This document shows positions 55,501 through 64,000 of a DNA stretch of 64,000 bases, in pieces. The position numbers were made by a program, and so were the translations under genes. Source of the DNA: Limnomonas spitsbergensis (Eukaryota > Chlorophyta > Chlorophyceae > Chlamydomonadales). Below the pieces are notes generated by a model that did not search any database, was not told the origin of the DNA, and saw only the letters and a program-made list of their open reading frames with translations. Each line of letters opens with the position of its first letter. Positions within the stretch are counted from its first letter, which is position 1. The DNA lies in the NCBI GenBank assembly GCA_037349105.1, contig JAYJMM010000124.1:7052001-7116000 (forward strand), given 5' to 3'.

Positions 55501-58500
55501 GCCATGGCCAGACATGGAGCCATGGCCTGACCCGGGGGTGTTGACAGAGGCTCTGTTGGTCGTTAAAGCCGTCCTGCTAGTGCTCACATTGCAGCAGCCA
55601 CCATGTTGATGTGGCTCAGGCTCATCAGGCACGATTACGCGCGCGCGCCGACCAATCCTCGTGCGCATGTTGATGCTCTAGCATCTGACAAGTAAATTCA
55701 TGACTTTGACGGTGTTTTGGATCTCTGTTGCACCTCGGGGTATTGCGCCTCACAAATCCAGCTCGGGCCCTGTGCCACAGGGGACGTTGTTGGTGTGGAG
55801 GCAGCTGCCGCCCCTGTCCAGGGACAGCTGGTCCAGGAGGAGGGTCGTGAAACGGGGTCAGTCAAGCTGGGAGTGTACACAGACTATGCACACTATGTGG
55901 GACCTGCCCTCACGATGCTGCTGTGGGTCGCTATGGTCGCTGGACAGACCACCTATGTGGCCTCAGATTGTGAGTTTCGTTCCGCAAGCTCTTCCAAGTG
56001 TGAATAATAGTGGGCAGCGGTGCACTGATTTTCTCTCATGGATTTTATTTGTCCTCGATTCTTGTGGGCGTTGGAGTAAAATCATTGTCGGGCTCGCTTG
56101 CGTGCGAGTTAGCGATTTGGGGCCTACTGAAGGGTGCTCACCTGTTTGACATTGACTGAACAGGCATATGAATCTGAATCTGTCCAAATCTCCGGATGTC
56201 CTAGCCTGAAGTCTGATGGTGCGCAGGGTGTCCACAGTGCTGCTGGCGTCTGGCACTAGTGTTTATTTTAGTGCGCACAAGACCACCTAAAGGGGTCTGC
56301 CCAGTGGCCTTAACTGGGTCGATTGGGATCAAACCTAGACTAGCCTGCGGCTTATGGCCTAAGCAGTAAGGCTCGCTGTACTAGGCCCCCTAGGCCGTAG
56401 GCTTTGATCTGACTGAGCTGAAGCCAAAGCGCGCCGCAATATATACCGCCTTGCTCTGTCTGACAGACTACTGTCGCCTTCTTGACGTTTATTCATTTTC
56501 AAAGTGCCCTCTCGCCACTTTCTAAACTGAATTGCTCCCCACCTTCCTGGATATGACCTGGGTGCAGACTGCGCTATTTCTCAACCCCCACTTCCGCGGG
56601 CCACAGCTTTCTTCCATTCGCATGGAATGCCCTCATCTATGACCGTTCTGCGTTTTCCCATAATTCCCTTGCCCCACGTGTGGCGTAGCAGTATCCTTTT
56701 CTTGGATGAATCCCGGCCATCATTTTCTCTCAAATCTCATGCCCAATATGGTTTTGTTTTCTTCCGCTCATATACCATGCCCCCTTTTTGTTTTGCGCTC
56801 AGGGTGGCTTGCGTTGTGGTCCCACAGCAACCCCAGCAGCCAGATGGAGGACAAGTGAGGGGCTGGGCGCTGACGGGGAGATCCCTGCCTGCTTAGTATA
56901 GCCATATAGGTTGTAGGGTTCAACACTAGCGCTGGTGGGGTAGAAACTGCCTGCCTAGTTAGGGTTTAAGGTTCAGGAGAAGGACTAAGTTTAGGGTTAA
57001 ACCAGACAGGCAGATCTGCCTCTGCCTTAGCTCTTAGGTCGAATATGAAGAATGAGGGGTCATGTTTAGTTTTGGCTTTAGGATGAGCGCTGGTGGGCAG
57101 GATCTGCCTCTACCCTGCCTCTTGACAGCATAGCATGTATGTGGGGGCAGAGGGGGCATTTCGCTCCTGGCACAGCGTGGGAGCCCTGCCCTTGTGTTAC
57201 ATTTGTTTTCTGGCCCTGCCTCTTGGCAGCATTGCATGTTTGTGTGTGGGGGGGGGGAGGGGTGCTCCTGGAACAGAGCAACAGCCATTTTCTGCCGTCA
57301 CTTTTTCCTCCTGCCTGCACTAACGTCTCATTTTTGCTTCTTTGTTTTGTAGGTGGCTGCTAGTGTATGGCTTGCTGACGGTTGGAGTGGTGGTGCTGGG
57401 ATTCTCACGGACAATCGTATTCTTTGAGGCCACTGTGACTGTGAGTTGCCTTGCACCCAAGTTGGACCTCTTCATAAGCAGCAGCAGCAGCCCATGAACA
57501 AAGCATAAGCATGATGCTGCTTGGACCTCGTGCATGCGTCTTCCCCCCCCCCTAAGGAACCTGCTTATCTCCAGTCCACCTGAAAGGCTCCTCCTCATCC
57601 CGTGGCATGATTTCTTCGTTTCATATTTTCCCACCAGGCCTCCACAAGGGTGCATGACATCATGGCGGCACGTGTGCTACGAGCACCCCTTTCATTCTTC
57701 CACACGTGAGTATACCTATACATGGAATCAATATGTTTGGATGTACGGTGTATTTTAGGCACGGTATTTTTCTCCCACACGTTAGTAGGGCTGGCCAGAC
57801 CTGGATGGATGCGGTTTGGGAATAATGGTATTTTGCATACCTGCGCTGCATATACATACCTATACACTGTGTACAGTACGCAGACACTGCTTGGATTTTC
57901 TCTACATGACTCCTCCTCCTGGCCGGCTGCTAGCTTCTCAGCGCCCTAGTGCTGCATGCAGCCCTCATGTTGGAATCAGCCCCTACGCCCAGTTGGAATC
58001 AGCCCTATGCCCCCTGCCCAGGCCTGTTGTGTTGTGCTGCTTCCCCATCATACCCCGCCTGCCCGCTTTATTTCAGGACTTGTTGTAGTTTGCACTAGAC
58101 CACCCTCAGGGGCTGTTGGGTGGCCACCCTGGGCTGATGGGGGGATCAGACCTGGATCGGCATACAGGTAGACACATCAGTAGCAAGGCTGGCTGCACCA
58201 TACTTACTTGGCCGTAGGCCGTGATGTAGCTGAAGTGTAGCTGAAGCATCCCAAAATAAGCAGTGGTGAATTTCCCCCTCCCTTTCCACCCTTCAGGAAC
58301 CCCACCGGCCGCATCCTCAACAGGTTCTCAAAAGGTGTGGGTGCCCTATTCTGCACCAGTGTAGCAGCGTTCATGTTAGTGCAAACCAGACCACCTTTGG
58401 CAGGGTCTTGAGCGGCCTTCAGCCAGGGCTTGATTCAATAGGGCATCCTGGCCATAGGCCATCATGTATTGATGTTGGTGTATTTTGGTTTAAGCACCCG

Positions 58501-61500
58501 AAATTATCACAGAAGGTGGGTGTTCTGCCCCAACCCTGATGGGGCAGGGGTCCATGCTGACAAGAAATTGATTTAACAATAAGGTGATGGTGGCGCTAGC
58601 ATTGACATGCCGCCCTGTTCATGATGTCCCTCCCTGTGCTCAGTCCCACATAGACTTATCAACGCTTGGCAAAGTTGTCTCAATCTCACCCACCCTTCAG
58701 TATTCAAGGCGAATTCGTCATTATTGCACCAACCTTCTACACCGTACACTTGGCGAATCTTTCCCATTTTGATCATGTCCTTCCGATGGTCCCTCTGTCA
58801 CCTTGGTGCTGCCCTGCTCTATGGTCTCCTCCATGCTCTCAACCCACTAACACCATTGAGTGTGCTCCTGGCAGATCTGTCCCAGGTGGACGACGTCCTG
58901 CCCATGGTCTTGTTTGACGCTGTCCAGGTGTGGTGCGTCTTTAAGCCAAATAGCGCGCAGGGAGATGACCGCCTTCGAAATCACCAACACACACCTGGCA
59001 TAGGTTCTGGACATAAAGCTTACACCGCATCTGCTGTGGGGGTGTATGCTTGGGGACCAAAGAATCTGTATGGAAGGAAAACTGGAACTGGTCATGTTCC
59101 CGTGATACAATCTGGTTCTGAAGATGCATCTCATATCCAGTCTGTGCATGCTGACACCGTATATGTTGATATGTGTCATGGCAGGGACGCAATCCATTCC
59201 TTTGCAACCTCGCAATCAGACCTGCCAATTATTTTGGCTTGCACCCCTGTCCGGCCTTGACTCCTTTCCACCTGCATTTCACTCATAAGAACACAACTAA
59301 ATTTACTACCCGTGTTCAATTTCAAATGACATGCTAACATAAACACAGATCGCATGCATCTGTTCCGTCTTAACTCCGCACCTCCCTGCCTCCTGATATC
59401 CCAGTCTTACCTTTATTCCCCTCCACCTGCTGCTGAACTGGCTCCTGCTCCTCTTTCCCAGCATCTCACCAAACATATAAGCGATTAGATATGCCCCTCC
59501 CCCCCTCGCCTGACCTCCACCCCTCTCCACCTGCTGCTGCCCCTGGACAGTCTGGCGTCATCCTACATTACACCGTCCTCGTCAGCAAGTAGGCATGCCA
59601 TCCCCAGTCTCGCCTGCTCCCCTCTCCTCCTGCTGCCCCCAGTGTTACCTCCCCTCCCCTCCCCTCCCCATGCCCTGTAGACTGGCTTCCAGGTCTTGGG
59701 CGCTATGGTGATGGTAGGCATTGCCGTGCCGGTGGCACTGCCGGTGTTTCTGCCCCTGGGACTCGCCTTCTACGTGTTGAGGGTGCGCTACGTGCGGACC
59801 AGCCGGGAGGTCAAGCGATGGGATGCCGTCACGCGGTGGGCTGAAACATGGGAGGGGGGGAGGCAATGCTCTGTTTGTTTTCGTGTGCTTGCCTACCTCC
59901 ACCTGCCCGCTCCCACCTGCCCACTCCCTCCTGCTCATTTGTGTACAGGAGCCCGGTGTTTGCCGCGTTCAGTGTGTCTCTCAAAGGCCTGCCCACCATC
60001 CGCGCCTTCTCGGCACAGCACCGCTTCCAGTCCGACTTTCTCACCCACCTCGCGCACAATGGGGAGTGGTACTATGCCTTCATGGCCACTGGCAGGTGAG
60101 CAGGGAAGGGGGGGGACACAGGGGAAGGGGGGGAGAGGGGGGGGAGGGGGACAGATGTACAGGCGTGAATGTGATTTGTGTGTGGATTTTTCAAGTCAAG
60201 CGGAGTATCACATGGAATGCATGGGACATTTGCCTGCAAACCGGTACGAGCACAAAACGAAAACAAACTAGGGCAGCGAGCAGGGGGGAAAAACTGTGCG
60301 CCTCCTGGGCAAGCCACCAACACACAACCATAGACGCGTGGCGTGAGAATGAACCCCATAGTGCAGAGGATAAGTCGTACACACTGGCATTGGGCGCGGG
60401 GACCTGCCGGTAGCGACACAGCCGAACTGGCATTGTTGATTCCATTCTGCACCAGACTGCGCTTGACAAGCTGGCTGGGCAGCCACTACTAGGCCGATGG
60501 AGACCAAACTTTTACCGACCTGCAGCCGGTTGCCCAGGCAGTAGGACTTGCTGTGTGAGGCTCCCACGGCTGGAGGTCTTGATGTCGCTGAATTTCTCTT
60601 TAGGACCCAATGAAGCACTGCCAAGCGAGAGGATGATCGGCAGGCTGAGGTACAGGCCAATACGGCCAGGTCTGTACTACGGGGTAAACCATGCAAACCG
60701 TTGTCTGTAACCGTCGCTTGCATCTGTGCAGGTCCTTGTCGCCTGTGTCTATACAGTCATATGAATATAGTTTGGTTCACCAGGATAATTGGCTTGCCTG
60801 CTGGGTTCCGCTCATATTCAACCCTGGTTGCAAAACTGGATTATGGAACTTCCAGATTTTAAGATTCCTGGGTGCCTTGTATTCCCCATTTTGGGAATTG
60901 GTGTATTCAGATAGTGTCCCTGCTTTGAGGCGCATTTGTGCAGCTTGCTCAGACGGTCCATTGAGAGCAGCGATGCGCTTGCTCTGCTCCCATTATGCAC
61001 CGGTACTTTTTGTTCAGAATTTCACTTTCCGTAAAGCTCCGGCAGGTACGCATGGTCCTTGTGCCCGCAAATTAATGTGTGCAATATATTGCAAAATCTA
61101 CGAGTCATGTTCACCTTTGGGCAGCAAGCTTTTGTGTTTATGTTTCAAAACAATATGAGCCTATGTGTTTCATAAAGGAATACAAGCTTTTCTGTTTATG
61201 TTCCTGCTGACGAGCCCTGACATGAATCTCACATGACACGGCAAAATAAGCTAGTGGTGTTCACCCCTTGTGCAACAAGCTTTACGTTTCTGATTTACGA
61301 GGGTGGATTTGCATCCGTTTGAATGGTCGAGTTGAAACCCTAAATCCTGAACCCGGTTTCATTCGTTTTTACAAACGGTTCATATTTGACCTAGAACAGT
61401 TGAGACAAAAAGACCTTCTGATGGTGCTGATCCGCACAATGGATCGACTGCTGCTCAGACATGTTAGATTCATAAATCCTTTTATGTCGTGTTTCACATA

Positions 61501-63839
61501 GGTGGATAGCTACCGCCTGGGCCTCTTAAATCCCAGAACCTTGAACCTTGAACCTTGAACCTTGAACCTTGAACCTTGAACCTTGAACCTTGAACCTTGA
61601 ACCTTGAACCTTGAACCCTGGACCCTGGACCCTGGACCCTGGACCCTGGACCCTGGACCCTGAACCTTTTAAAATATGTTCTGCGCAGGTGGGTTGGCTT
61701 CCGCCTGGATGTGTTGAGTGCTGCCACGCTTCTGTCCACTTCTCTACTGGCCATGGCAACACACAAGCAAGTCTCACCCGCCCTGCTGGCCCTGGCTCTG
61801 ACCTACACGTTACAGCTGACAGGGACCACTCAGTGGTGCGCAGCGGGTTGGGGGGGGGGGGGGGGGCTTTCTTTGCTTTTGTAGGCAGGGGTTTGGAACT
61901 CGTCAATATTGACAAGGACCACACATTGGTGACACTGTGGGTCGGGGGAGGTGCTGGCATAGCCAAAGTTAAGACACGGTTTCCAAACATTTTATTACAT
62001 CGTCCTACTCGGGTCAGCCACGCACATGCCATGATGTGCTCAGTGAGGGACAGTTCAGTGCCTTCCCCTGTGCACTGACACCTTGCCTTATTCCCACACG
62101 CCTTCGCAGGTTCGTGCGCCAAACATCAGAGGTGAGTCCAGGGCATGGAAACTATCGTCTGTGGTGTGCATCAGATCAACTCTGATGTTCGTCGTCCCAC
62201 CGCCACTTGGCCCTTGGGACCAAGTCATGAACAACCTTCCACTGGTTTCCCAAGCGACCGGGTTTTCTGCACCAGGACCCCTCAGCCCTTGGCCACGATG
62301 TAGCTTAACTGTAGCTGCTCCACATCATGAATAGAACAAGCACGCTATATAAACTGATCACTGTACCTGGACGAGGACTCCACACTGCTGTACCTAGGCT
62401 TGATCCCTGCCCTAGCGCTCTTAGATGGGGTCAATTTCGACCTTTCTGACAGCACTACCGATGCACTGCTCCACCTGCCCAGCTGCCGGGTTGTCTCCAT
62501 GGAGTGGACATGTTTATCCCGGGTGCACTCAAGCCACGTCCTAGGGCCTGCAGCTGAGGGGTCTGGGTGCACACCATGCTCTATTGCCTGGCCCACCGGC
62601 AGGAGGCCGGTCTAACCTCAGTCTTCATGGGCCTGGCGGCGGCTGCCCAGCTGCGGCTATCCATCAGCCTGCTGCGCACTCCAGTTTACACTGTGACGGT
62701 GGTCTTGACCCACAGGTTGAGAACTGCATGACGGCCCTGGAGCGGCTGATTGAGTACACAAGACTGCCTCAGGAGCCTGGGGACGTGGCGGACGGAATGG
62801 GGACCCCGCCTCCTGGGTGGCCGGCCTCTGGAGCTCTGCAGTACAAGCATGTGACGGCCACGTACCGCCCAGGCCTGCCGCCTGTGTTAAGGGACGTGTC
62901 GTTTGACCTCAAGGTGTGACCCATGGATGTGGGCTGGCATGGGACTGGCATGAGACTGGCATAGAGCTACCCTAGCATGTGAGCAGCATGGCGATAGCAC
63001 GGGACTGGCATGGGACTGGCATGGGACTGGCATGGCACAAGCATGGGACTGGCATGGAGCTATCCTAGCATGTGAGCAGCATGGCGATAGCACGGGACTG
63101 GCATGGGACCAGTATGGAGCTGCTATGGGACCAGCTTGGGACGAGTATGGGGCTCGTATGAGACTATAATGAGACTAGGGTGGGCCTTCAATCAGACGTG
63201 CGGTTTTGAGGGGCTTGATAATGGGTGTTAAACCCAGAAGAGCCTCTCGTCTGTTGCATCTACCATGAACGTAAATTCGGACATGAAGGCCGGCAGGTTT
63301 CAGCAGCCAATGGTGGCCTTTCAGCGAAGCTTGCTTGCTTTCTCCCTTGAAATGTGTTAGGGGAGAAAGCAAGCAAGCTGCAGCTCAGAAAAACATTAAA
63401 TTGTACTGGTGCGCGCTCTCAGCCCTCACTATAAGGCCACTAGAAAACTGCACATTTGCATGCCTCATGCGTGCAGGGTGGTCAATCTTGTGGTCTTGTG
63501 GGCCGGACAGGCAGTGGCAAGAGCAGCCTCATGCTCACACTCTTCAGGTGTGCAACCATGGCGCTGGGATTCATGATGGGAATCATGGGGGATTTATATC
63601 CTGTTTGGCTTTGTATCACTGCTGATGATGCCGCCATGGGCTTTTGAGCGGTGCACTCGAATAGCAATATGTGTCCCTGCAGCAAAATTTAACTCAATTT
63701 ATCACGGCAGGCTAATTGATGTGGTGTCCGGCTCTATTCACTTGGGTGGCATGGATGTGAGCACGATCGGCCTGGATGCGCTGCGGGCCCAGCTAGCCAT
63801 CATCCCACAGGATCCGGTGCTATTCAGTGGCACCATCAG
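43540..63839 (+). CDS. ABCC: ABC transporter subfamily C (MRP-type full transporter), 3' end beyond window
   Basis: Exports or sequesters conjugated organic anions in characterised relatives; substrate here unknown. Exons: 43540-43773, 44193-44302, 44458-44602, 45683-45872, 46559-46662, 47177-47299, 47783-48000, 48617-49715, 49973-50036, 51836-51981, 52356-52497, 52987-53397, 55781-55969, 56803-56854, 57353-57440, 57638-57705, 58297-58334, 58875-58927, 59681-59835, 59949-60095, 61689-61835, 62110-62131, 62716-62913, 63477-63547, 63711-63839; 4,343 nt with matching phases throughout. There is no TMD0. TMD1 spans about 85-400. NBD1 has Walker [10 protein letters not shown] (about 648), Q-loop [17 protein letters not shown], signature [14 protein letters not shown] split by an 1.8-kb intron, Walker [13 protein letters not shown] and LVTHQ. 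TMD2 includes [15 protein letters not shown] and [16 protein letters not shown]2 begins GRTGSGKSS (about 1,391), then [14 protein letters not shown]. Exon 8 carries a 220-residue low-complexity linker. The start is a choice: ATG 43540 or 43549. Confidence 0.92.
43563..43587. other. Near-palindrome in ABCC exon 1
   Basis: AGTGGTCGGGA (43563-43573), spacer ATG, TCCCGACCACT (43577-43587): 11-bp perfect arms close to the proposed start codon. Confidence 0.7.
44074..44205. repeat. Duplicated acceptor region of ABCC exon 2
   Basis: CCTCCCCTCCTCCATGGCCAGGC occurs near 44077 and again near 44173, where the second is the acceptor used for exon 2 (44193). Confidence 0.7.
44828..44945 (-). repeat. Intronic dispersed element (family B), copy 3
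   Basis: Reverse orientation: CTGCTGCTTGGTC, GGTCAAGGTTTGGTCTCAGTCGGCCCAGGGATGGCC in pieces, then CTGGTGCGCACTGAAATGAACAC. ABCC intron 3. Confidence 0.55.
44960..45410. repeat. Degenerate tandem repeat in ABCC intron 3
   Basis: Variants of GTGACCTGCATGGTGGTGTAG recur about every 24-36 bp. Open frames on the minus strand (His/Ser/Thr-rich) follow from the repeat. Confidence 0.75.
45988..46110 (-). repeat. Intronic dispersed element (family B), copy 4
   Basis: Reverse orientation: CAAGACCTGCAGCTAGGGCC, TGATCCCCATGGGCCCAATGG, GGTTGTCTGGTGCGC. ABCC intron 4. Confidence 0.55.
46975..47110 (+). repeat. Intronic dispersed element (family B), degenerate copy 5
   Basis: Recognised by GACCTTGACTGGCCTACAG and AAGGCCTAAGCAGGGTAACTGGCTGTGCA. 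ABCC intron 5. Confidence 0.4.
48065..48235. repeat. Tandem repeat of about 16 bp in ABCC intron 7
   Basis: Variants of GATGCAACAGTTAGG and GCATGCAACAGTTGG repeated about ten times. Confidence 0.8.
48420..48570 (+). repeat. Intronic dispersed element (family B), copy 6
   Basis: CGACCTTTGGTGGGTGGCC, GGGCCGGTGGGGACCCAACC, GCCCAAGCAGCCGGGCTTGCTGCACCATGCC and GTAGGCCGTGCGGTGGCTG. ABCC intron 7, about 45 bp before exon 8. Confidence 0.55.
50525..50745. repeat. 27-bp tandem repeat, eight copies, in ABCC intron 9
   Basis: CACACTGATCTCAGGGGGAA plus TGTGCAA, nearly identical in all units (one has CTGAG for CTCAG). High identity indicates recent expansion. Confidence 0.9.
51240..51362 (-). repeat. 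Intronic dispersed element (family B), copy 7
   Basis: Reverse orientation: GGTCAAAGTTTGGTCCCAAT, GCCCAGTAGCGGC, TCTGGTGTGCACTAAAATGAACCC. ABCC intron 9. Confidence 0.55.
51431..51860 (+). repeat. Tandem copies of the ABCC exon 10 acceptor and 5' end (three decoys plus the real exon)
   Basis: Decoys at 51437 (CAGGCGGCCAAAAGCGCGCGTCGCCCTGG in pieces), 51563 (CGGCGGCCAGAAGGCG) and 51695 (CAGGTAGCCAGGAGGCGCGC) precede the functional CAGGTGGTCAGAAGGCGCG at 51833. Spacing is 126, 132 and 138 bp, and each is preceded by a pyrimidine tract. The second and third also share GCGCGTGCGCCTGTGCGT.CATGCATG. Confidence 0.75.
52460..52640 (+). repeat. Duplicated 3' end and donor of ABCC exon 11
   Basis: GGCGGCCAGAGACCTGGTGGAGCTGACTGCAG|GTGTG at the functional donor (52498) recurs as GGTGGCCATGGACCTGTTGGAGCTGACTGCAG|GTGTG at 52597-52635. 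Confidence 0.75.
52856..52965 (-). repeat. Intronic dispersed element (family B), copy 8
   Basis: Reverse orientation: CCTGCTGCTTGGTCCTAGGCC, GGTTTGGTCCCTATTGGCCCAG, TTGCGCACTTCAATATACAC. It ends about 20 bp before ABCC exon 12. Confidence 0.5.
53500..55495. repeat. Giant 18-bp minisatellite in ABCC intron 12
   Basis: About 110 units of GACTGTGGATTGAGCTGT with point variants (GACCGTGG, GACGGTGG, TTGAACTG, TTGACATG). Variants are ordered: a block with GACCGTGG twice and then TTGACATG occurs near 53670-53770 and again near 54350-54420, and GACTGTGG/GACGGTGG alternate in 55015-55440. The unit is a multiple of three, so both strands stay open for 250-730 codons. Confidence 0.95.
56262..56415 (+). 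repeat. Intronic dispersed element (family B), copy 9
   Basis: GTGCGCACAAGACCACCTAAAGGGG, GATTGGGATCAAACCTAGAC, GGCCTAAGCAGTAAGGCTCGCTGTACTAGG, GGCCGTAGG. ABCC intron 13. Confidence 0.6.
58090..58235 (+). repeat. Intronic dispersed element (family B), copy 10, nearly full
   Basis: TTTGCACTAGACCACCCTCAGGGGCTG, GGGTGGCCACCCTGGGCTGATGG, GGATCAGACCTGGATCGGC, GGCTGGCTGCACCATAC, GGCCGTAGGCCGTGATGTAGCTGAAGTGTAGCTGAAGC. ABCC intron 16. Confidence 0.65.
58376..58490 (+). repeat. Intronic dispersed element (family B), copy 11, internally deleted
   Basis: TAGTGCAAACCAGACCACCTTTGG, then GGCCATAGGCCATCATGTA. ABCC intron 17. Confidence 0.5.
60185..60385 (-). repeat. Dispersed repeat (family C), copy 3, in ABCC intron 20
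   Basis: AGTATCACATGGAATGCATGGGACATTTGCC, TCCTGGGCAAGCCACCAACACACAACCA, GCGTGAGAATGAACCCCATAGTGCAGAGGATAAG match copies 1 and 2. Confidence 0.65.
60452..60600 (+). repeat. Intronic dispersed element (family B), copy 12
   Basis: CACCAGACTGCGCTTGACAAGCTGGCTGGGCAGCC, GGCCGATGGAGACCAAAC, GGTTGCCCAGGCAGTAGGACTTGCTGTG, GATGTCGCTGAATT. ABCC intron 20. Confidence 0.5.
61536..61665. repeat. Two adjoining heptamer arrays, GAACCTT then CCCTGGA
   Basis: About twelve GAACCTT units (61536-61617) pass directly into six or seven CCCTGGA units (to about 61662). The array ends about 25 bp before the acceptor of ABCC exon 21 (61689). Confidence 0.9.
62160..62310 (+). repeat. Intronic dispersed element (family B), diverged copy 13
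   Basis: CTTGGGACCAAGTC, CCCAAGCGACCGGGTTTTCTGCACCAGG, CCCTTGGCCACGATGTAGCTTAACTGTAGCTG. ABCC intron 22. Confidence 0.45.
62920..63175. repeat. Tandem repeat in ABCC intron 23
   Basis: About 10-11 bp units of GGGACTGGCAT, with a larger repeated block (CTAGCATGTGAGCAGCATGG, then CGATAGCACGGGACTGG) at about 62970 and 63067. Confidence 0.85.
63328..63379. other. Perfect 19-bp inverted repeat in ABCC intron 23
   Basis: AGCTTGCTTGCTTTCTCCC (63328-63346) and its exact reverse complement (63361-63379) flank a 14-nt loop, about 100 bp before exon 24. Confidence 0.8.
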
Positions 63840-64000
63840 GTAGGTCATATCTGGGGCTTAGATAGGGATAGATTTGGGTGGATTGTGATTTAGATCCCTG
63901 TGATTTATCTCACCCAGTCATCGTCCTTCTAGACCTGGTACTGTCCTGTGGAAACATCAGGTAGGGTTTTGTAGTTCTATGTATTCCAAACCTTGGCAGG

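Noticed and set aside
53415..55668. Long open frames of 630-728 codons on the minus strand and 253-407 codons on the plus strand.
   Set aside because: They are translations of the 18-bp minisatellite. A unit divisible by three without stops stays open automatically; there is no non-repetitive coding sequence or splice context.
61536..61665. Possible interstitial telomeric repeat.
   Set aside because: The heptamers GAACCTT and CCCTGGA do not match the TTTAGGG or TTTTAGGG telomere repeats of plants and green algae.

Overview
The window is nuclear DNA of a eukaryotic alga, most likely a green alga of the Chlorophyceae type. All genes are split by short spliceosomal GT-AG introns, introns and spacers are full of minisatellites, and coding exons are GC-rich. 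The gene set mixes plant-like proteins (plastid-type uroporphyrinogen decarboxylase, AP-4 mu, AZG purine permease, plant-type cytosolic malate dehydrogenase, KT-group phosphate translocator) with translation factor eEF3, which green algae keep and land plants lack. The lineage is an inference; no rRNA or organelle marker is present.

Layout. 90-1522 (+): last four exons of eEF3. 2543-5107 (-): complete uroporphyrinogen decarboxylase (6 exons, 384 aa), convergent with eEF3. 5108-8352: spacer with dispersed repeats. 8353-10832 (-): complete AP-4 mu adaptin (7 exons, 452 aa). 12021-15963 (+): DYRK-family kinase (7 exons, 719 aa), divergent from AP-4 mu. 17955-20021 (+): cytosolic malate dehydrogenase (8 exons, 333 aa) with three G-boxes upstream. 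22076-25058 (-): PP2A B' (B56) regulatory subunit (5 exons, 490 aa), convergent with malate dehydrogenase. 25240-27300: fragment of a LINE-like element with an ORF1-type frame. 29007-32105 (-): AZG-type purine permease whose 5' half looks damaged. 32590-34735: tRNA-like SINE-like piece and three tandem arrays. 37574-39722 (+): sugar-phosphate/phosphate translocator-like carrier (8 exons, 369 aa). 43540-63839 and beyond (+): large ABCC (MRP-type) transporter, 25 exons seen (1,447 codons plus 2 nt), running off the right edge before the NBD2 signature.

The genes are unrelated housekeeping, trafficking, signalling and transport genes; there is no cluster logic. Exon joints given here were checked for reading phase and keep frame across every gene except the AZG gene.

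The least ordinary content lies in the introns: an 18-bp minisatellite of about 2 kb inside one ABCC intron; short tandem duplications that copy splice boundaries with a piece of the adjoining exon (PP2A B' exon 3, ABCC exons 2, 10 and 11); and a dispersed element of about 110-180 bp whose 13 recognised copies all lie in introns. An 86-nt segment at 27733-27818 can fold as a three-way junction.
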